Positions 49,128 to 60,505 of a stretch of 64,000 bases of DNA are shown here, one piece after another; within the stretch, counting starts at the first letter, position 1; each line of letters starts with the position of its first letter. The stretch covers positions 370,001 to 434,000 of the forward strand of contig QVRM01007040.1 in the NCBI GenBank assembly GCA_003439945.1, in the 5' to 3' direction. Origin of the DNA: Dermanyssus gallinae. Taxonomy: Eukaryota; Arthropoda; Arachnida; Mesostigmata; Dermanyssidae. Both the position numbers and the translations under genes were made by a program. The notes under the pieces are model-generated. The model searched no databases. It saw only the letters and a program-made list of their open reading frames with translations, and was not told where the DNA came from.

Positions 49128-49149
49128 CATACATATATATATATATATC
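49081..49149. repeat. (TA)n array
   Basis: About 42 pure bases, then ttatacatac and a second short TA run. Confidence 0.96.
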
Positions 49150-49790
49150 AACCGCCCTGTCCAGAGAAATGAGCCGTGTAGTAGCCGTAGCATTATTATT
49201 AGCACTATTATGTTATTATTGTACTCAACATCGTAAACCTAATAGTCGGCGGGTTAACGTAAAAGCTCCAGCCGTAACAGGCGATAAATGGAGGCTGGAC
49301 GGCGGTTAGCGAGCTCTTTACGACTCTTCATCGTTGCGGTCAGTATCTGTCGTCTGCACTCCACGTCGGATCTCATTCTCTGATCCTCTTCTAGATCTTC
49401 TCAAATGCAGCGAGGAGAAGAACCAGAGAGAGAGAGAGAGGGAGAGAGAGAGAGAAAAGCAGGCGCTCGAAAGCAGAGGAGATTGGGAGGAGGCATGAAG
49501 TGAAAACAGGGAACTCTGTTTTCACCGTCACTGCCTGCCATCGTGATGGCAAAACGTCAGATCGAACGGCTAGATAATAGGAAGACAGCTGCATTTCTTT
49601 GCAATACGCGTACTGCTACAACAACTAAAAATACTACTACTACTACTACTACTACTGCTACAACAACAACAACAACAACAACAAAAAGAAGCCAGTGTGT
49701 TGGCATCCTGACGTGCCGTGATGGTGACATGGCTGTGACGTTTTTGTCCGATTCTGCATGCTCCTTCATGTCGATCTATGACAACCTTTA
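49150..49790. other. Unassigned stretch
   Basis: GA patch at 49428-49454; TAC and CAA patches at 49632-49684. No gene. Confidence 0.4.
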
Positions 49791-49793
49791 AGT

Positions 49794-50750
<957 letters not shown>

Positions 50751-50753
50751 ACG

Positions 50754-50800
50754 ATATATATATTTATTTTATATTTATATATATATATATATATATATAG
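50754..50800. repeat. (TA)n array
   Basis: TA units interrupted by ttattttatattta. Confidence 0.93.
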
Positions 50801-52440
50801 CCAACAACGGCGACAGGAACAACGCCAACTACATCCACGATGATGGGTTGTCCTTCTTCTCCTGATCACTCCTCACTAGGTCGTTGGCATCCCTAAGAAC
50901 CAATTCGTCATTAGCATCATTGATGCTCACATACAGGCATCCATCCATACACGGGTACACACAGCCATGCGCAGCACGAAATGTCAACTTTCACTGTGAT
51001 GTGGCAGACACTTTGGCGTTGCTTTGCCGTTTAACTTTGCGTATCCATGTCGTATATCAAGCGTCAACTATTAGTTGTTGATTATCGTTGACGCGCCATT
51101 GCTATGCCAATGTACGTCGAACACATCAGTAGTAGTAGTGATTAGACGAATAAGACCAGAAACAATAACGACACAACTCTGAACAAGTTGGACCTAATAT
51201 TATAATTATTATTACTCATATGTGTGTGTGTGTGTGTGTCACATTGATGCGCAGGTGAAGCGAATTTCTTCGGCGTTTTTCGCTCTCTCTGTAGCAGCAC
51301 AGCGTATAGCCTTCTCTGTTGTTCACAGCTTGCGTTCGAAGGCGTCCATTCCACTATTCGATTGCTTGCGTTCGTCGTTCGTTGAAGGACGAGGTCTTGA
51401 ATTGACAAAAGCCCAATTCCCAACAGCATTATTCGCTAAACATAAATCGCTCATTGCCTGTTGTAGCCCTGATGTAGTTAGCAGTACCACAAGTACAAGT
51501 ACACCGTTTTCTTGCTACTATGGTAGAGGTTCAGCGGTCGGGCCCATTCACCTGTGTCTGCGAGGTGGGTGACTCATGATGGTCATGGGAGCCGGGGGGG
51601 GGGGGGGGTAATGTTGTTGGGGGTAATGGTGTTAGAGTGGCGGTAGTGGTGGTGATGGTGATGGTGGTCGAGGTCGAGATCGAAGACTGGCTGACTGAAT
51701 AGACAGAATGCGCGAAGGCAAAGTTACGCCGCTTTTCCGGATGCTGGATGCTCGGCCACTGACTGTGTGTGCTCGTCGACGAGAAGCGTTGTTACGAGCG
51801 AGATGCAAACCAGGAGAAAGAAGCCCGATCGTTCCACTCAGCGATTGTGAACGAGCCAGAGCAGGCTGGCAGCTTCGTCTTAAGACTGCCGACGGATGGT
51901 CATGGCAGTTGAGTTGATGTCTACTCTGCCGGCTGGCCCAGCTTTTTGGCTGGCTGTGACTGCTTCAACTGCTCGTGCTGGCTTTACCGAGGAGAGTTAG
52001 TAGTAGTAGTACGGTGACAACACGGTACAACGGTGACGATTCACCTCGGTCCGAGTTCCGACGTCGCTCCACAAAACCAAGGCTGACGCACGACGTCACG
52101 GTGGTTCACTCTCGAGCTCACCGTGCCGTTGACAATATGCCGGCCACACACACACACTCCGGTTTCAAATAGGCGCAGGTTTTTCCAGGCAGGTTCCGAC
52201 TATCAGCTCCGACTAGCTCTTCTCCGCTGTCGTAGAAAAGCTTGTTGTTGTACGTCGTATTATAGACACACTGGCTGTACGAGCTGTAATTAGTAACAGA
52301 CTTTGGGTTGGTTTAGTCTGTAGTTTTGTGCCACTAGCCGCTGCATCAAGGATTCCAGCATGATGGTAATAATGATTCGTATCCAGTTTTGTTGGGTTTC
52401 CTCGTTTGAATCTCTCCCTTAGCAACAGCGTATGTTGAAG
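50801..52440. other. Unassigned stretch
   Basis: (GT)n patch at 51221-51239 and a 15-G run at 51594-51608. No supported gene. Confidence 0.4.
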
Positions 52441-52444
52441 CTGC

Positions 52445-52578
52445 GACTGTTGTTGTCGTTTATTTTCGTTATTGTTGTTGCTGCTGCTGCTGTTGTTGTT
52501 GTTTCTGTGGTTTTTGTAGTAGTAGTAGTAGTAGTAGTAGTAGTAATAGTTGTTGTTGCAGTTATTGTTGTCGTCTTA
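52445..52578 (-). repeat. TTG/CTG then (TAG)n array
   Basis: TTG and CTG units at 52447-52505, about nine TAG units at 52518-52545, then TTG units. Confidence 0.92.
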
Positions 52579-53155
52579 TTCCAACGCCAACCAGAAACAA
52601 TGCATACTACTGCAGCGACGACACGGAAACACGACACACCGCTTGTGCTTAGCGCGCTCCGACTGTGGCGTTGTTTTCAGTAACACAGTATGGCACATAA
52701 GGCAACGTGAACGAACGTGAACAACGTGACAAAGCAGATAGTAGTAGATCGGTCGGTATCGTACGCAGGCAGATCGTTTGATCATGTGCGCTATGCGTGA
52801 TTCGCCTGGCGTCGTCGAGTCACGCACGGGCACCCTTTGACGGCGTCAGCATACCTAGGCACACAAACCCTCGCAACATCATCCTCAGAAGAAGCACTAC
52901 TGACCGAACTAATTAATAAATTGCTGCTGCTGCAACAGCAGCAGCTTTACCAACTTCACCAACCCACTTCACCGGCAGCTGCTGCAGCACCAACAGCAGA
53001 AACAGTGGGACGACAACACAACCTCCAACGACACATTACAACATCCTACCACCATAGATCTTGCCAATCACACCAGTGCAGCGGCACTCACTTCAGCCAG
53101 CAACGTTCGATCCTTTGATCTACACTACACTAGAACAGCTGCTGCTGCTGATGCT
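52579..53155. other. Unassigned stretch
   Basis: CTG/CAG patches near 52921-52947. No supported gene. Confidence 0.4.
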
Positions 53156-53174
53156 GCTACCGTGAATGTCGATG

Positions 53175-53204
53175 TTGACCATTATTGTTGCCATTGTTGT
53201 TGCT

Positions 53205-53237
<33 letters not shown>

Positions 53238-53270
53238 GCTGCTGTAACTACTACTTTTGTTGTTGTTCTT
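53175..53270 (-). repeat. TTG-rich array
   Basis: About 20 TTG units with ATTG and CTG interruptions. Confidence 0.92.
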
Positions 53271-54215
53271 GCCTCATGTTTGCCGCATCGATTCGTTGGA
53301 GAACGTCGAACGCACAAACTCTGACGTATGATCTCTTGTTTTGCTCTCTCGCTTGCGTCTCTACAAGTGTATGCCTAGTAGCATTGACTTGTGTCGTTGA
53401 TTTGTTCTTCACAATGATGATGATGATGATGAGTGATCGTTGATTGGTTCATGTGTACTGAGTAGTCCTTGGTAACGTCATCCTCATGAATGTCAACAGG
53501 AACAACACCGCCAACAACAACAATGATGACAACAACAACAACACTTTACATCCGTATCAACTGTTGCTGCTGCTGTTGTTTTCGTTGGTATTGGTGTTTG
53601 ACCTACAGCTGCGTTCTCACGATGAACGATTTTTGGCTGGAATCTCGGATTACTTATGGATCGCACTGCTGCTGCTGTTGCTGTTGTTGTGGTCGTTGTT
53701 GTTGCGCTTGCTGCGACAATCTTGCTTTTCCAGCATCATGGAATGGATGATCACCATTTACTTTCTTCTACTCACTAATTTTCGTTTCTTTTCCTCTGCT
53801 ACTTCTTCTTCTTCTTGGGAGTACTACTCGCTGTAGTAACAACAACAACAACAACTTAGCAGCACCACCACCACCAATATCACCAACAACGACACCAAGC
53901 GACAAATTATCGACAGCACCGATAGACAGCCACAGCATGCACGAAGCACAGCATCAGCATTTCTACCACCACATTTCGAGTTGTACTAGTTGTCGTAGTA
54001 GTAGTAGTAACAGTGATAGTAGTAGTTGCTGTTGTAGTGGTAATAGTAGTTGCTGTTGTTGTTGTTGTAGTACTTCTCTAGGTAGGAACTTCAAACAAGC
54101 GTTGTTTTGCCAGTCAGTCACTCAGCCATTTGTTACTCAGTCAATCAGTCGTCAGTTAGTTCGCTGCCAGCCAGCCAGCGCGAACGGGCGAGGTTCTTCT
54201 ATAGAGTAACTGCTG
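53271..54215. other. Unassigned stretch with short triplet patches
   Basis: ATG (53414-53431), CAA (53507-53543), CTG/TTG (53562-53582, 53668-53705), CAA (53838-53855) and TAG (53995-54060) patches. No supported gene. Confidence 0.45.
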
Positions 54216-54219
54216 GTTG

Positions 54220-54302
54220 CTGTGCGGTTGTTGTTGTTGTTGTTGCTGCTGCTGTTATTCTTGTTCTGCTGCTGCTGCTGCTGTTGCTATTGTTGCTGTT
54301 AC
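54220..54302 (-). repeat. TTG/CTG array
   Basis: Imperfect triplet units. Confidence 0.9.
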
Positions 54303-54680
54303 GCCAGTGACGACCACGATCACGACAACAACGACAACACCGGCAGCAAGCACTTTGACTCCAGCACTACAACACTGCGTCCTGCTTCCTATTCGGACGG
54401 ACTGCAGAGGGCCGTCACCACCACTACAGCTACTACAGCCACTACTATTGCTGTTATTGCTGCTATTGCTGTGGCTACGACGTCAACGACGACTAGTACT
54501 CCTAGACTGGAGCAGCTGGGGCTGCTGCTATTGCTATTGCTGGCGCAGCCGGAGAATGACGACTGCCGCCTTCGTGTTGTTGCTGATGCTGCCTCTGCTG
54601 GTAGCTGGCTGGTAGCTGGCTGGCTGATGGACGGACGAGCGGACGAACGGAGGGACGGCCCGACCATTGGACAACCGACC
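54303..54680. other. Unassigned stretch
   Basis: The 192- and 132-codon frames here are poly-Leu/Cys/Thr translations of triplet repeats and are not accepted as genes. A short tandem, tagctggctggtagctggct, lies near 54600-54622. Confidence 0.5.
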
Positions 54681-54682
54681 AG

Positions 54683-54925
54683 ACACGCAGACAGGCAGAT
54701 AGACAGACAGACAGACAGGGAGCCACATAGATCGACTGCGCCGGCCGCCGGGCCGATTCACTCCCTCAATCACTCCCCCTCTCTCTCTCTCACTTACTGA
54801 GGCACTCACGGTAAATGACGACGGATCCATGGAGGGACGGATGGACAAGCATACATACAAACAGACAGACAGCCCGACAGACAAAGACAGACCAACAGAC
54901 ATACAGACAGACAGACCACCGATAG
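54683..54925. repeat. (ACAG)n patches
   Basis: Runs near 54687-54720 and 54855-54920, separated by ordinary sequence. Confidence 0.88.
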
Positions 54926-55039
54926 ACAGGCGCTCGGCTACGGCGGCGGCGGTGCTGGGCCCGCCAGGCCGCCTTCGTGAATGGGAAAGGGCCACTACAG
55001 CACAGAGGCAATGGTAGTGGTGGCGGCGCTGTCGCCGCT

Positions 55040-55112
55040 AACGTTGTCGTCGTCGTGGTAGTAGTAGTAGTAGCAGTAGTAGTCGTGGTAGCAGTAGTCG
55101 TGGTAGTAACTA
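55040..55112. repeat. TAG/GTC trinucleotide patch
   Basis: TAG units with GTC and GTG interruptions. Confidence 0.88.
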
Positions 55113-55505
55113 TGGCAACGGGAAAGCGAGCCGGAGAGATAGAGAGAGAGAGAGAGGAGCAAAACAACATGAGGAGAAAGAAGAGGAGTCTGGGGAAGCC
55201 GCCCAGGGGGACGGGTGGTGGGCGTCGGGGGTACGACGGGGGGTCATTTGAAGCGGCCACACTGCAGTCAACAGCAGCTGCTCCCAACGTTGTTTCGCTG
55301 GCTCGTCTGCTCGCTCGTTCGAAGGGGCACAGGGGCACCATAGGGGCAGAGGCGGTAATGGGGAAAGGGGGTTAACCGGTAGTGGCCAGCTGCGACGTCG
55401 AGGGTAATGGCAACGGCTGCGGGGGGAAGGGGGGGGAGACCAACACGTCGCGCTGCTTCTGGTTCGTTGCTATGGCAGTTCGTGGTGTCCGTCGTTATTT
55501 TCCAG
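55113..55505. other. Unassigned, G-rich on the plus strand
   Basis: Many G tracts of three to six bases (cagggggacgggtggtgggc and similar). No gene. Confidence 0.45.
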
Positions 55506-55519
55506 GTCATGCCATTGCC

Positions 55520-55620
55520 CAGGTCGTCGTTGTTGTTGTTACTACTGTTGTTATTGTTGTTGTTGTTATTGTTGTTACTACTGTTGTCACTGTTGTTGTT
55601 GTTGTTGTTACTACTGTTGT

Positions 55621-55654
<34 letters not shown>

Positions 55655-55745
55655 GATGATGATGTTGCTGTTGTCGTGGTTGTTGCTGTTATCGTTGTTG
55701 TTGATGTAGCTGTTGTTGTCATGATTGTCGCCGCTGCTGCTGCTG
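55520..55745 (-). repeat. TTG/TTA imperfect array
   Basis: Contains a partly repeated piece, actactgttgt(t/c)attgttgttg, about three times, suggesting block duplication. Confidence 0.9.
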
Positions 55746-55797
55746 CTTTTAACCACTGATGGATAAAACAGTGCAGTGAGGTGGCGGCGTGCTCGAA

Positions 55798-56075
55798 GGG
55801 ACTAGTGCGCCAGTCATGGTTGTCATCTACCGGGGCGTTGCCGGTTTAATTCCCTATGTTGATAAAATTTTTCTTGACCGATGCTCATTAAAACGAGGTG
55901 ATTAAACCATATACTGCTGAGAATCGGCGGGCCTGCTGCTGCGAGAAGGGCTTTTGGGAAAACTTTAGATACCTCAATATGTCCAGCCCCCTTGGTGTAT
56001 TGGAGATACGCCACATGACGATTCCAAGCCCGTAAATGACGGAGGGTGCTCTAGAATTACAAACAACTTTCATAA
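55798..56075 (+). mobile_element. SINE family B (copy B4)
   Basis: Head gtgcgccagtcatggttgtc, B-box region gttgccggtttaattcccta (one step from consensus), then tgttgataaaatttttcttg, accgatgctcattaaaacga, tagatacctcaatatgtcc, ggagatacgccacatgacga and ttccaagcccgtaaatgacg, ending tctagaattacaaac. It has the agggcttttgggaaaact block also present in B1 but lacking in B3, so two length variants of the family exist. Confidence 0.72.
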
Positions 56076-56560
56076 AAAAATCAAAACGCAGCAGTAACAA
56101 ATAACCATTTAACATAGCATAAATGCCTACATATTATGATCTAAAGGAACACATGTACACATCTATCATGTTAAGGTAATTTAGGTAATTTCTCAATAAC
56201 TGTTGTTGTTGGTGCTGAAGCCGTCATTAGGTTTAGAAAGCATCGGTAAGACCCCAATGGAAGGTCTAGATAGCAGTAAGCAAACAGGTTAGTTGGCAAA
56301 TATTCATAAGGCGGATAAAGTAAATGGATCAATAATGCGTCGTTGCTCGATGCAAACGCTGCTTCTGCCAGTATGCTCAAGAGTTACTTAAAAGCATGCC
56401 TGGACATGCTGTCAGCACGATATATTATAAAATTTAAAAAAAAGTAACAAAGGGGAAATAAGTAACCGCTAGATAAAGAGTTGCTTCTGCTTTTGATACA
56501 ACGACCACCAACTGTAGTACTATTGAACTACTATTATACCGCAACTTATCTATATATACG
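56076..56560. other. Unassigned stretch
   Basis: No supported feature before the mariner left end. Confidence 0.4.
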
Positions 56561-56565
56561 CACAC

Positions 56566-56591
56566 AAGGTTGTTCTCGAAAGTTCTGTCGG
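56566..56591 (+). repeat. Mariner left terminal inverted repeat
   Basis: The segment ggttgttctcgaaagttctg has the ggttgt...aaagtt layout typical of mariner ends (family knowledge). Confidence 0.6.
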
Positions 56592-56944
56592 TAAATGACC
56601 TCCACTCTAATCGAGCGGATCATAGTGGAGGCGAGCGTGTGTTGTCAACAAGGGTCCTCTGCCATTGTTGTGGTTTGAGCTTTGAGGTTTCTACGAAAAT
56701 AAGGTATTATATATAAAAACGAATTATGACGGCGGCGCTGTTTTTCATAAGTAGCAAAACAATGGCACCTATGAGGGACCATTTAAGTCATATCATGCTT
56801 TTGTACTACTACTACTACTACCACTACTACAAGAAACTCATTGCAATTGCCTCGGCGGTGAAGACTAGTGGTATCGTCCACGAACTTGAAAGTGTGTGCA
56901 ACCGCACCACAATGTCGTAGTTTAATTGCTTTGGTTGTTATAGA

Positions 56945-57272
56945 GATGCTGATGTGAGAGATCAACCGCGGACAGGTGGTTGGAGGCCCCTAGGTCTTCC
57001 ATGTTAAACACAGGTGAAATAACGTAGAATATACTATACATTTGACACTCGACGAGATCGCGCATTTGATGAAAGCATATCGTGGATTAGTTTATTCGCA
57101 TCTGACTAGCCGCGGGTACGTCAAACGTGGCTACACACAGGTGCCGCACAGACTCGCAAATGACATAACGATTTGCCTAAACACGTGTGCCCTTCTTTTT
57201 GAAAAGGATAAACTGCATCTTTTTTAGAAACCTGGTTACCGGCGATGAGAAGGGGATAGTCTACAACAACGT
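56945..57272 (+). pseudogene. Mariner transposase remnant, N-terminal and first catalytic part
   Basis: A cut-and-paste transposase of the mariner (DD34D) type, inactive. Visible in changing frames: DVRDQPRTGG (the usual end of the first helix-turn-helix region), then HLTSRGYVKRG, VPHRLANDITICLNTCALLF (the WVPH-type linker) and LVTGDEKGIVYNNV, containing the first catalytic Asp (GAT at about 57244-57246). The usual TGDEKWI has Trp changed to Gly, and a TAG stop precedes the TGDEK segment in the longer upstream frame. Reading continues after the LINE insertion at 57759. Confidence 0.85.
57260..57272 (+). repeat. Target-site duplication, left (LINE copy L2)
   Basis: tctacaacaacgt, duplicated with one mismatch at 57759-57771. 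It lies within the mariner YNNV codons. Confidence 0.85.
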
Positions 57273-57758
57273 GTCATATGAGCTTCTGGAGACTGGCAGC
57301 TGGTGCACCCTCCTGGAGGCCGTCCCACTCTTCCTGCCATAAGGCGATGCTCCGTTGCCGCTTTTCTTCCCTTTTGAGTGAAGGGTCCTCCCATAGGCGG
57401 CGGAATACCAAACATCAAAGACTGGTTAATCGGTCCGGGGGAGAACAAACTTTTCACACCACTCAGGTTTTGACGGGACACGGGAACTCTCAGTCCTACC
57501 TGTTCAGGATCGGGAAGTAACCGCCGCACGATACGCACCCCTCAGGCCTCCGGGGAAGAATCTGGCCACGAGTAGACATACACCTCCCCCAATTGTTCTA
57601 AGTACTTGCAATTTCCGGTCGGTTGGGAGGATGGGGAGATGACTGTTTTATAGTGGGTTGGAGCCCCACACTACCGGCCCACACTTGCAGACGAGCTGCC
57701 TGCAGTGGTGTCCGCGTGTGCAGACCTCATTTTCCAGTTACTCCTCTACAAAAAAAAA
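57273..57758 (+). mobile_element. Short R1-like LINE copy with inverted 5' part (copy L2)
   Basis: The direct part (about 57416-57758) encodes FHTTQVLTGHG and SQSYLFRIGK, matching YWTTQVLTGHG and FQSYLSRIKK in the copy at 61.8 kb, followed by a 3' UTR and an A9 tail at 57750-57758. The left part (about 57273-57415) encodes on the minus strand REEKRQRSIALWQEEWDGL and SLQKLI, matching the region just upstream (ISAWHEEWAQ, SLIPDL) in the same copy. A 5' segment inverted and joined to the adjoining 3' segment is the hallmark of twin priming. The insertion is flanked by a 13-bp duplication of the mariner target. Confidence 0.85.
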
Positions 57759-57771
57759 TCTACAATAACGT
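57759..57771 (+). repeat. Target-site duplication, right (LINE copy L2)
   Basis: tctacaataacgt, 12 of 13 identical to the left copy, directly after the A9 tail. Confidence 0.85.
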
Positions 57772-58252
57772 AGCTCGCATAAAATCATAGTCAAAGCAAG
57801 AAATCAGACCCAACAGCGTTGCGAAAGCAGGCCATCATCCTAAGAAGGCCACACTGCGTGTCTGGTGGAATTAGAACGACGTAGTGTGTTCAGAGTTTTT
57901 GTAGACAGGCGAAACGACTAACAGTGCAAATTGCCGCCAGTTGCTCAAAAGTTTAAGGCTAGCCGTCGCCGAAAAGCGCCCCAAAATGTGCAAGCTTATT
58001 TTACCACCGCCCAGCCGCAAAAATGTATGGCGACCTGCCGCAAGGTACTAAATTTTGCGTGGGATTTTTACTCACTCACCTTTTAGTTCTGACCTTGCTC
58101 GTTCAGATTATCGTCTGTTCCGCGCACTTAAGAATACTCTGAGAGAGAAGAAATATCGAATGTTTGAAGAGTATTGAAAGCCGCTTTGATTACATGTTAC
58201 AACTAAAAATAAGACAATGAATAGAACGCTTTCATAAAGAGGGTGTTGAACG

Positions 58253-58255
<3 letters not shown>
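57759..58255 (+). pseudogene. Mariner transposase remnant, C-terminal part
   Basis: Resumes the transposase after the LINE: YNNVARIKS, then VAKAGHHPKKATLRVWWN (the conserved KKVMLSVWWD-type block). Next come a QLLKSLRLAV / EKRPK segment and, after a frameshift, YFTTAQPQKCMATCRKVL in place of the HDNARPH block, then SSDLARSDYRLFRALKNTL for the SPDLAPSDYHLF block. The second catalytic Asp (in HDNARPH) is lost; the Asp residues of the SPDLAPSD-type block are retained. Several stops and frameshifts make it non-functional. Confidence 0.85.
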
Positions 58256-58290
<35 letters not shown>

Positions 58291-58700
58291 CAGGGCGCGC
58301 ACGCCAAATCCGCAAAAATGTTGAAAACATCCAGACTAAAAGGTGGCGTGTCGGACGCCAACGTTTGGTTACATTCGACGCGTATCAAAATATCGCAGAA
58401 GATATATATATATATATATATACGAACAGCGGCTATTATCTTCGCGTCAAAAGGCTGCCAGCTGAAATAGCAGACTTCCTTAGATACAAGATATGAAAAG
58501 TAAGGCGCTGCGAGAGGCATCACGTACATATATTGCGGCCCTGATAGTGTCTAAGGAGAACTCTGTCGGCCCCGCAGGAAATAAGGCACCGTCTTCATAC
58601 GCGGGAGACGAGAGAAACGGCCCAGGTATACGATATGGCATACCTAGAGCTCTACTGAATACGCTGATACGCTTTACCTGAGAAAGGCACGATGTGTTTA
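58256..58700. other. Unexplained segment inside the mariner span
   Basis: Two (TA)n arrays (58257-58289 and 58400-58421) and about 300 bases of ordinary sequence lie between the transposase C-terminus and the right terminal repeat, where a mariner normally has only a few dozen bases. It may be a second, unidentified insertion. Confidence 0.4.
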
Positions 58701-58720
58701 TCTTACGATTTTTTTATATA

Positions 58721-58739
58721 GGAAGTTTCGGAACGGTCT
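58721..58739 (-). repeat. Candidate mariner right terminal inverted repeat
   Basis: ggaagtttcggaacggtct matches the reverse complement of the left end (cagaactttcgagaacaacc) at roughly 14 positions with one gap, counted by eye. Confidence 0.5.
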
Positions 58740-58742
58740 GAC

Positions 58743-59870
58743 GGACATCGCTGGCAACCAGCAGCAACTAGTGTCTAGTAGGGTCTCATAAACCCGCTAA
58801 ACTCTTCTAAGAACTTCCTCGTATGCCCTCAGGCACGAAATTGTGCCAGCTAAATTCGAAACTGTGTGATAATTCTAAGGTGAAAAAATTACCTCCTGCC
58901 AGTTGTGGACTTGTTGTAACACAATAGATTAAATCGCATTAGATTCTCGACTAGCAAAGACCTGTTAACAGTCGATACTAAATCGAACTGCAGAAACGGC
59001 AGTTGTCGTGTAACCTATGCACGATCCGGAGAACATTACCGTAGTCTAGGCAACGTTTCCGAATAGCGTCCATGTTTCGGACGTTATTTCCGGAGCGTCA
59101 GCGTTAAGCCGCTTCACTTCGTCTCAACGAGAAGATCGACGAAGTGGTTCTCGCAACGGAAATAAACCCGTAGATAGATACCGCCGCCGTTGGGTGGCCG
59201 TGTATTTTAAATTGGGCAATGCATTGTTGTTGTCGTCGTCGTTGTCGTGGTTGTTGAACCAGTTAAACCAAACATAGATAAAATGGGATAACTGTGACGT
59301 TCCCACATTGTTCACGGGTCCAGTAGCACGTAAGTTTAGGCACGCAAACTTGCCACATGTATCTACCACCTTAGATTGAGGCTGCGTTTACAACTATGCA
59401 CAAAGACAGCATTAAGTGAGCAGTGGTCGATGTCCATCGATGGCTTCCATTGAATAACCGGATTCAGCAAGCTTCTTCTCGCCACCAACGCGCGAGATTT
59501 GTATGTCGATGTTTTTGTCTGAATAAGTCATACTATAGTGCAGCTAAAGTAGCAGACATTTGGCTGGATTTAGCATACGTACGCTATATGTATGTATTAG
59601 ACACGCACCCTGTACATAGGTACACACGCGCGTAGTGGTGTATAAGCGAGCGTCACGAGTGTCTGTGACATCTGCTCCGTGACTGACGTGGTCGCCTATC
59701 GGTCCGATTGTCATTCTCGATGTGGATGGTGCGTGGCAGCGTGCATTTGAGTCGTGAGCCTGCCAGTCTGTTTAGGATATGTATATTTGTTTACGTTTCT
59801 CTCTCTCTACCTCCCTCCCGCCCGATTGGTTTACTTGGGCTCCAACCAGCGCTATATGTGCCTATGGCTC
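58743..59870. other. Unassigned stretch
   Basis: No supported feature; a short GTC/TTG patch lies near 59226-59251. Confidence 0.45.
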
Positions 59871-59873
59871 TCT

Positions 59874-59880
59874 CTCTCTC

Positions 59881-59924
<44 letters not shown>

Positions 59925-59925
59925 T
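59874..59925. repeat. Compound (CT)n(TA)n array
   Basis: CT units (59869-59904, one catc interruption) run directly into TA units. Confidence 0.96.
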
Positions 59926-60190
59926 GACTTCTGCACGCTAACCTATCAGCTTTCGCCTGTGTGCGTGTCTCTATGTGAGTAGGTTAATGCTGCGTATTGT
60001 TAGGGTGATGTTGCCTGTTGGCATGCCGGAGGAAGCACGGGCGTAGAGAAGCAAAAAGATTCTGTCGATACTGTCCGCGCCCGACGCGTTGCCATAGTAA
60101 CACGTTTGTTCTGGTCGAGGTGCTAAAAGTGACCACATATGCGAACGAGAGAGCATGATGCTACTACCACGATTTTTTGTTAGTTCTTAA
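59926..60190. other. Unassigned spacer
   Basis: No supported feature. Confidence 0.4.
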
Positions 60191-60194
60191 TCGA

Positions 60195-60324
60195 ATATAT
60201 ATAAACATATATATATATAGATAGATATATAGATATATAGATAGAGATAGAGAGATAGATAGGATATAGTATAGATAGATGTATAGATATATATATATAT
60301 AGATATATATATATATATATATAG

Positions 60325-60389
<65 letters not shown>
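60195..60389. repeat. (TA)n / (GATA)n / TATATT mixed array
   Basis: About 195 bases in which TA blocks alternate with gata, gaga and tta interruptions. It ends at an 11-T run (60390-60400). Confidence 0.96.
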
Positions 60390-60390
<1 letters not shown>

Positions 60391-60470
60391 TTTTTTTTTT
60401 CAATGTAATCAATCACCAACGGTGGGAACATAGTTTGGGGACAATTGGGTCCCTGCGAACGTGCGATACA
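60390..60470 (-). mobile_element. Possible 3' end of a minus-strand LINE
   Basis: The T11 run at 60390-60400 would be a poly(A) tail on the minus strand, and 60401-60470 would continue, across the younger L3 insertion, into 62463 and the minus-strand LINE debris beyond. This is a tentative link: a T run next to a TA array can also arise by slippage. Confidence 0.35.
60457..60470 (+). repeat. Target-site duplication, left (LINE copy L3)
   Basis: gaacgtgcgataca, identical to 62449-62462. Confidence 0.95.
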
Positions 60471-60505
60471 GGGGGGCGGGGGGCGGGGGGTCGGGGAGGG
60501 GGTTC

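Larger units (their letters stand above)
56566..58741 (+). mobile_element. Decayed mariner-type DNA transposon with nested insertions
   Basis: The left end, aaggttgttctcgaaagttc, looks like a mariner terminal inverted repeat; the right end, ggaagtttcggaacggtct at 58721-58739, is an imperfect inverted match. Between them, decayed transposase segments appear in the correct order, interrupted by a LINE copy at 57273-57758. The span is larger than a typical mariner of about 1.3 kb even after subtracting the LINE; the extra sequence lies between the transposase C-terminus and the right end. The transposase identification is firm; the right end is provisional, and flanking TA dinucleotides are not clear. 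Confidence 0.75.

Noticed and set aside
54217..54800. 192- and 132-codon frames
   Set aside because: Poly-Leu/Cys/Thr products of CTG/TTG repeats followed by ACAG repeats; no domain.
55268..55759. 162-codon Asn-rich and 125-codon Val-rich frames
   Set aside because: Opposite-strand readings of one TTG/CAA array.
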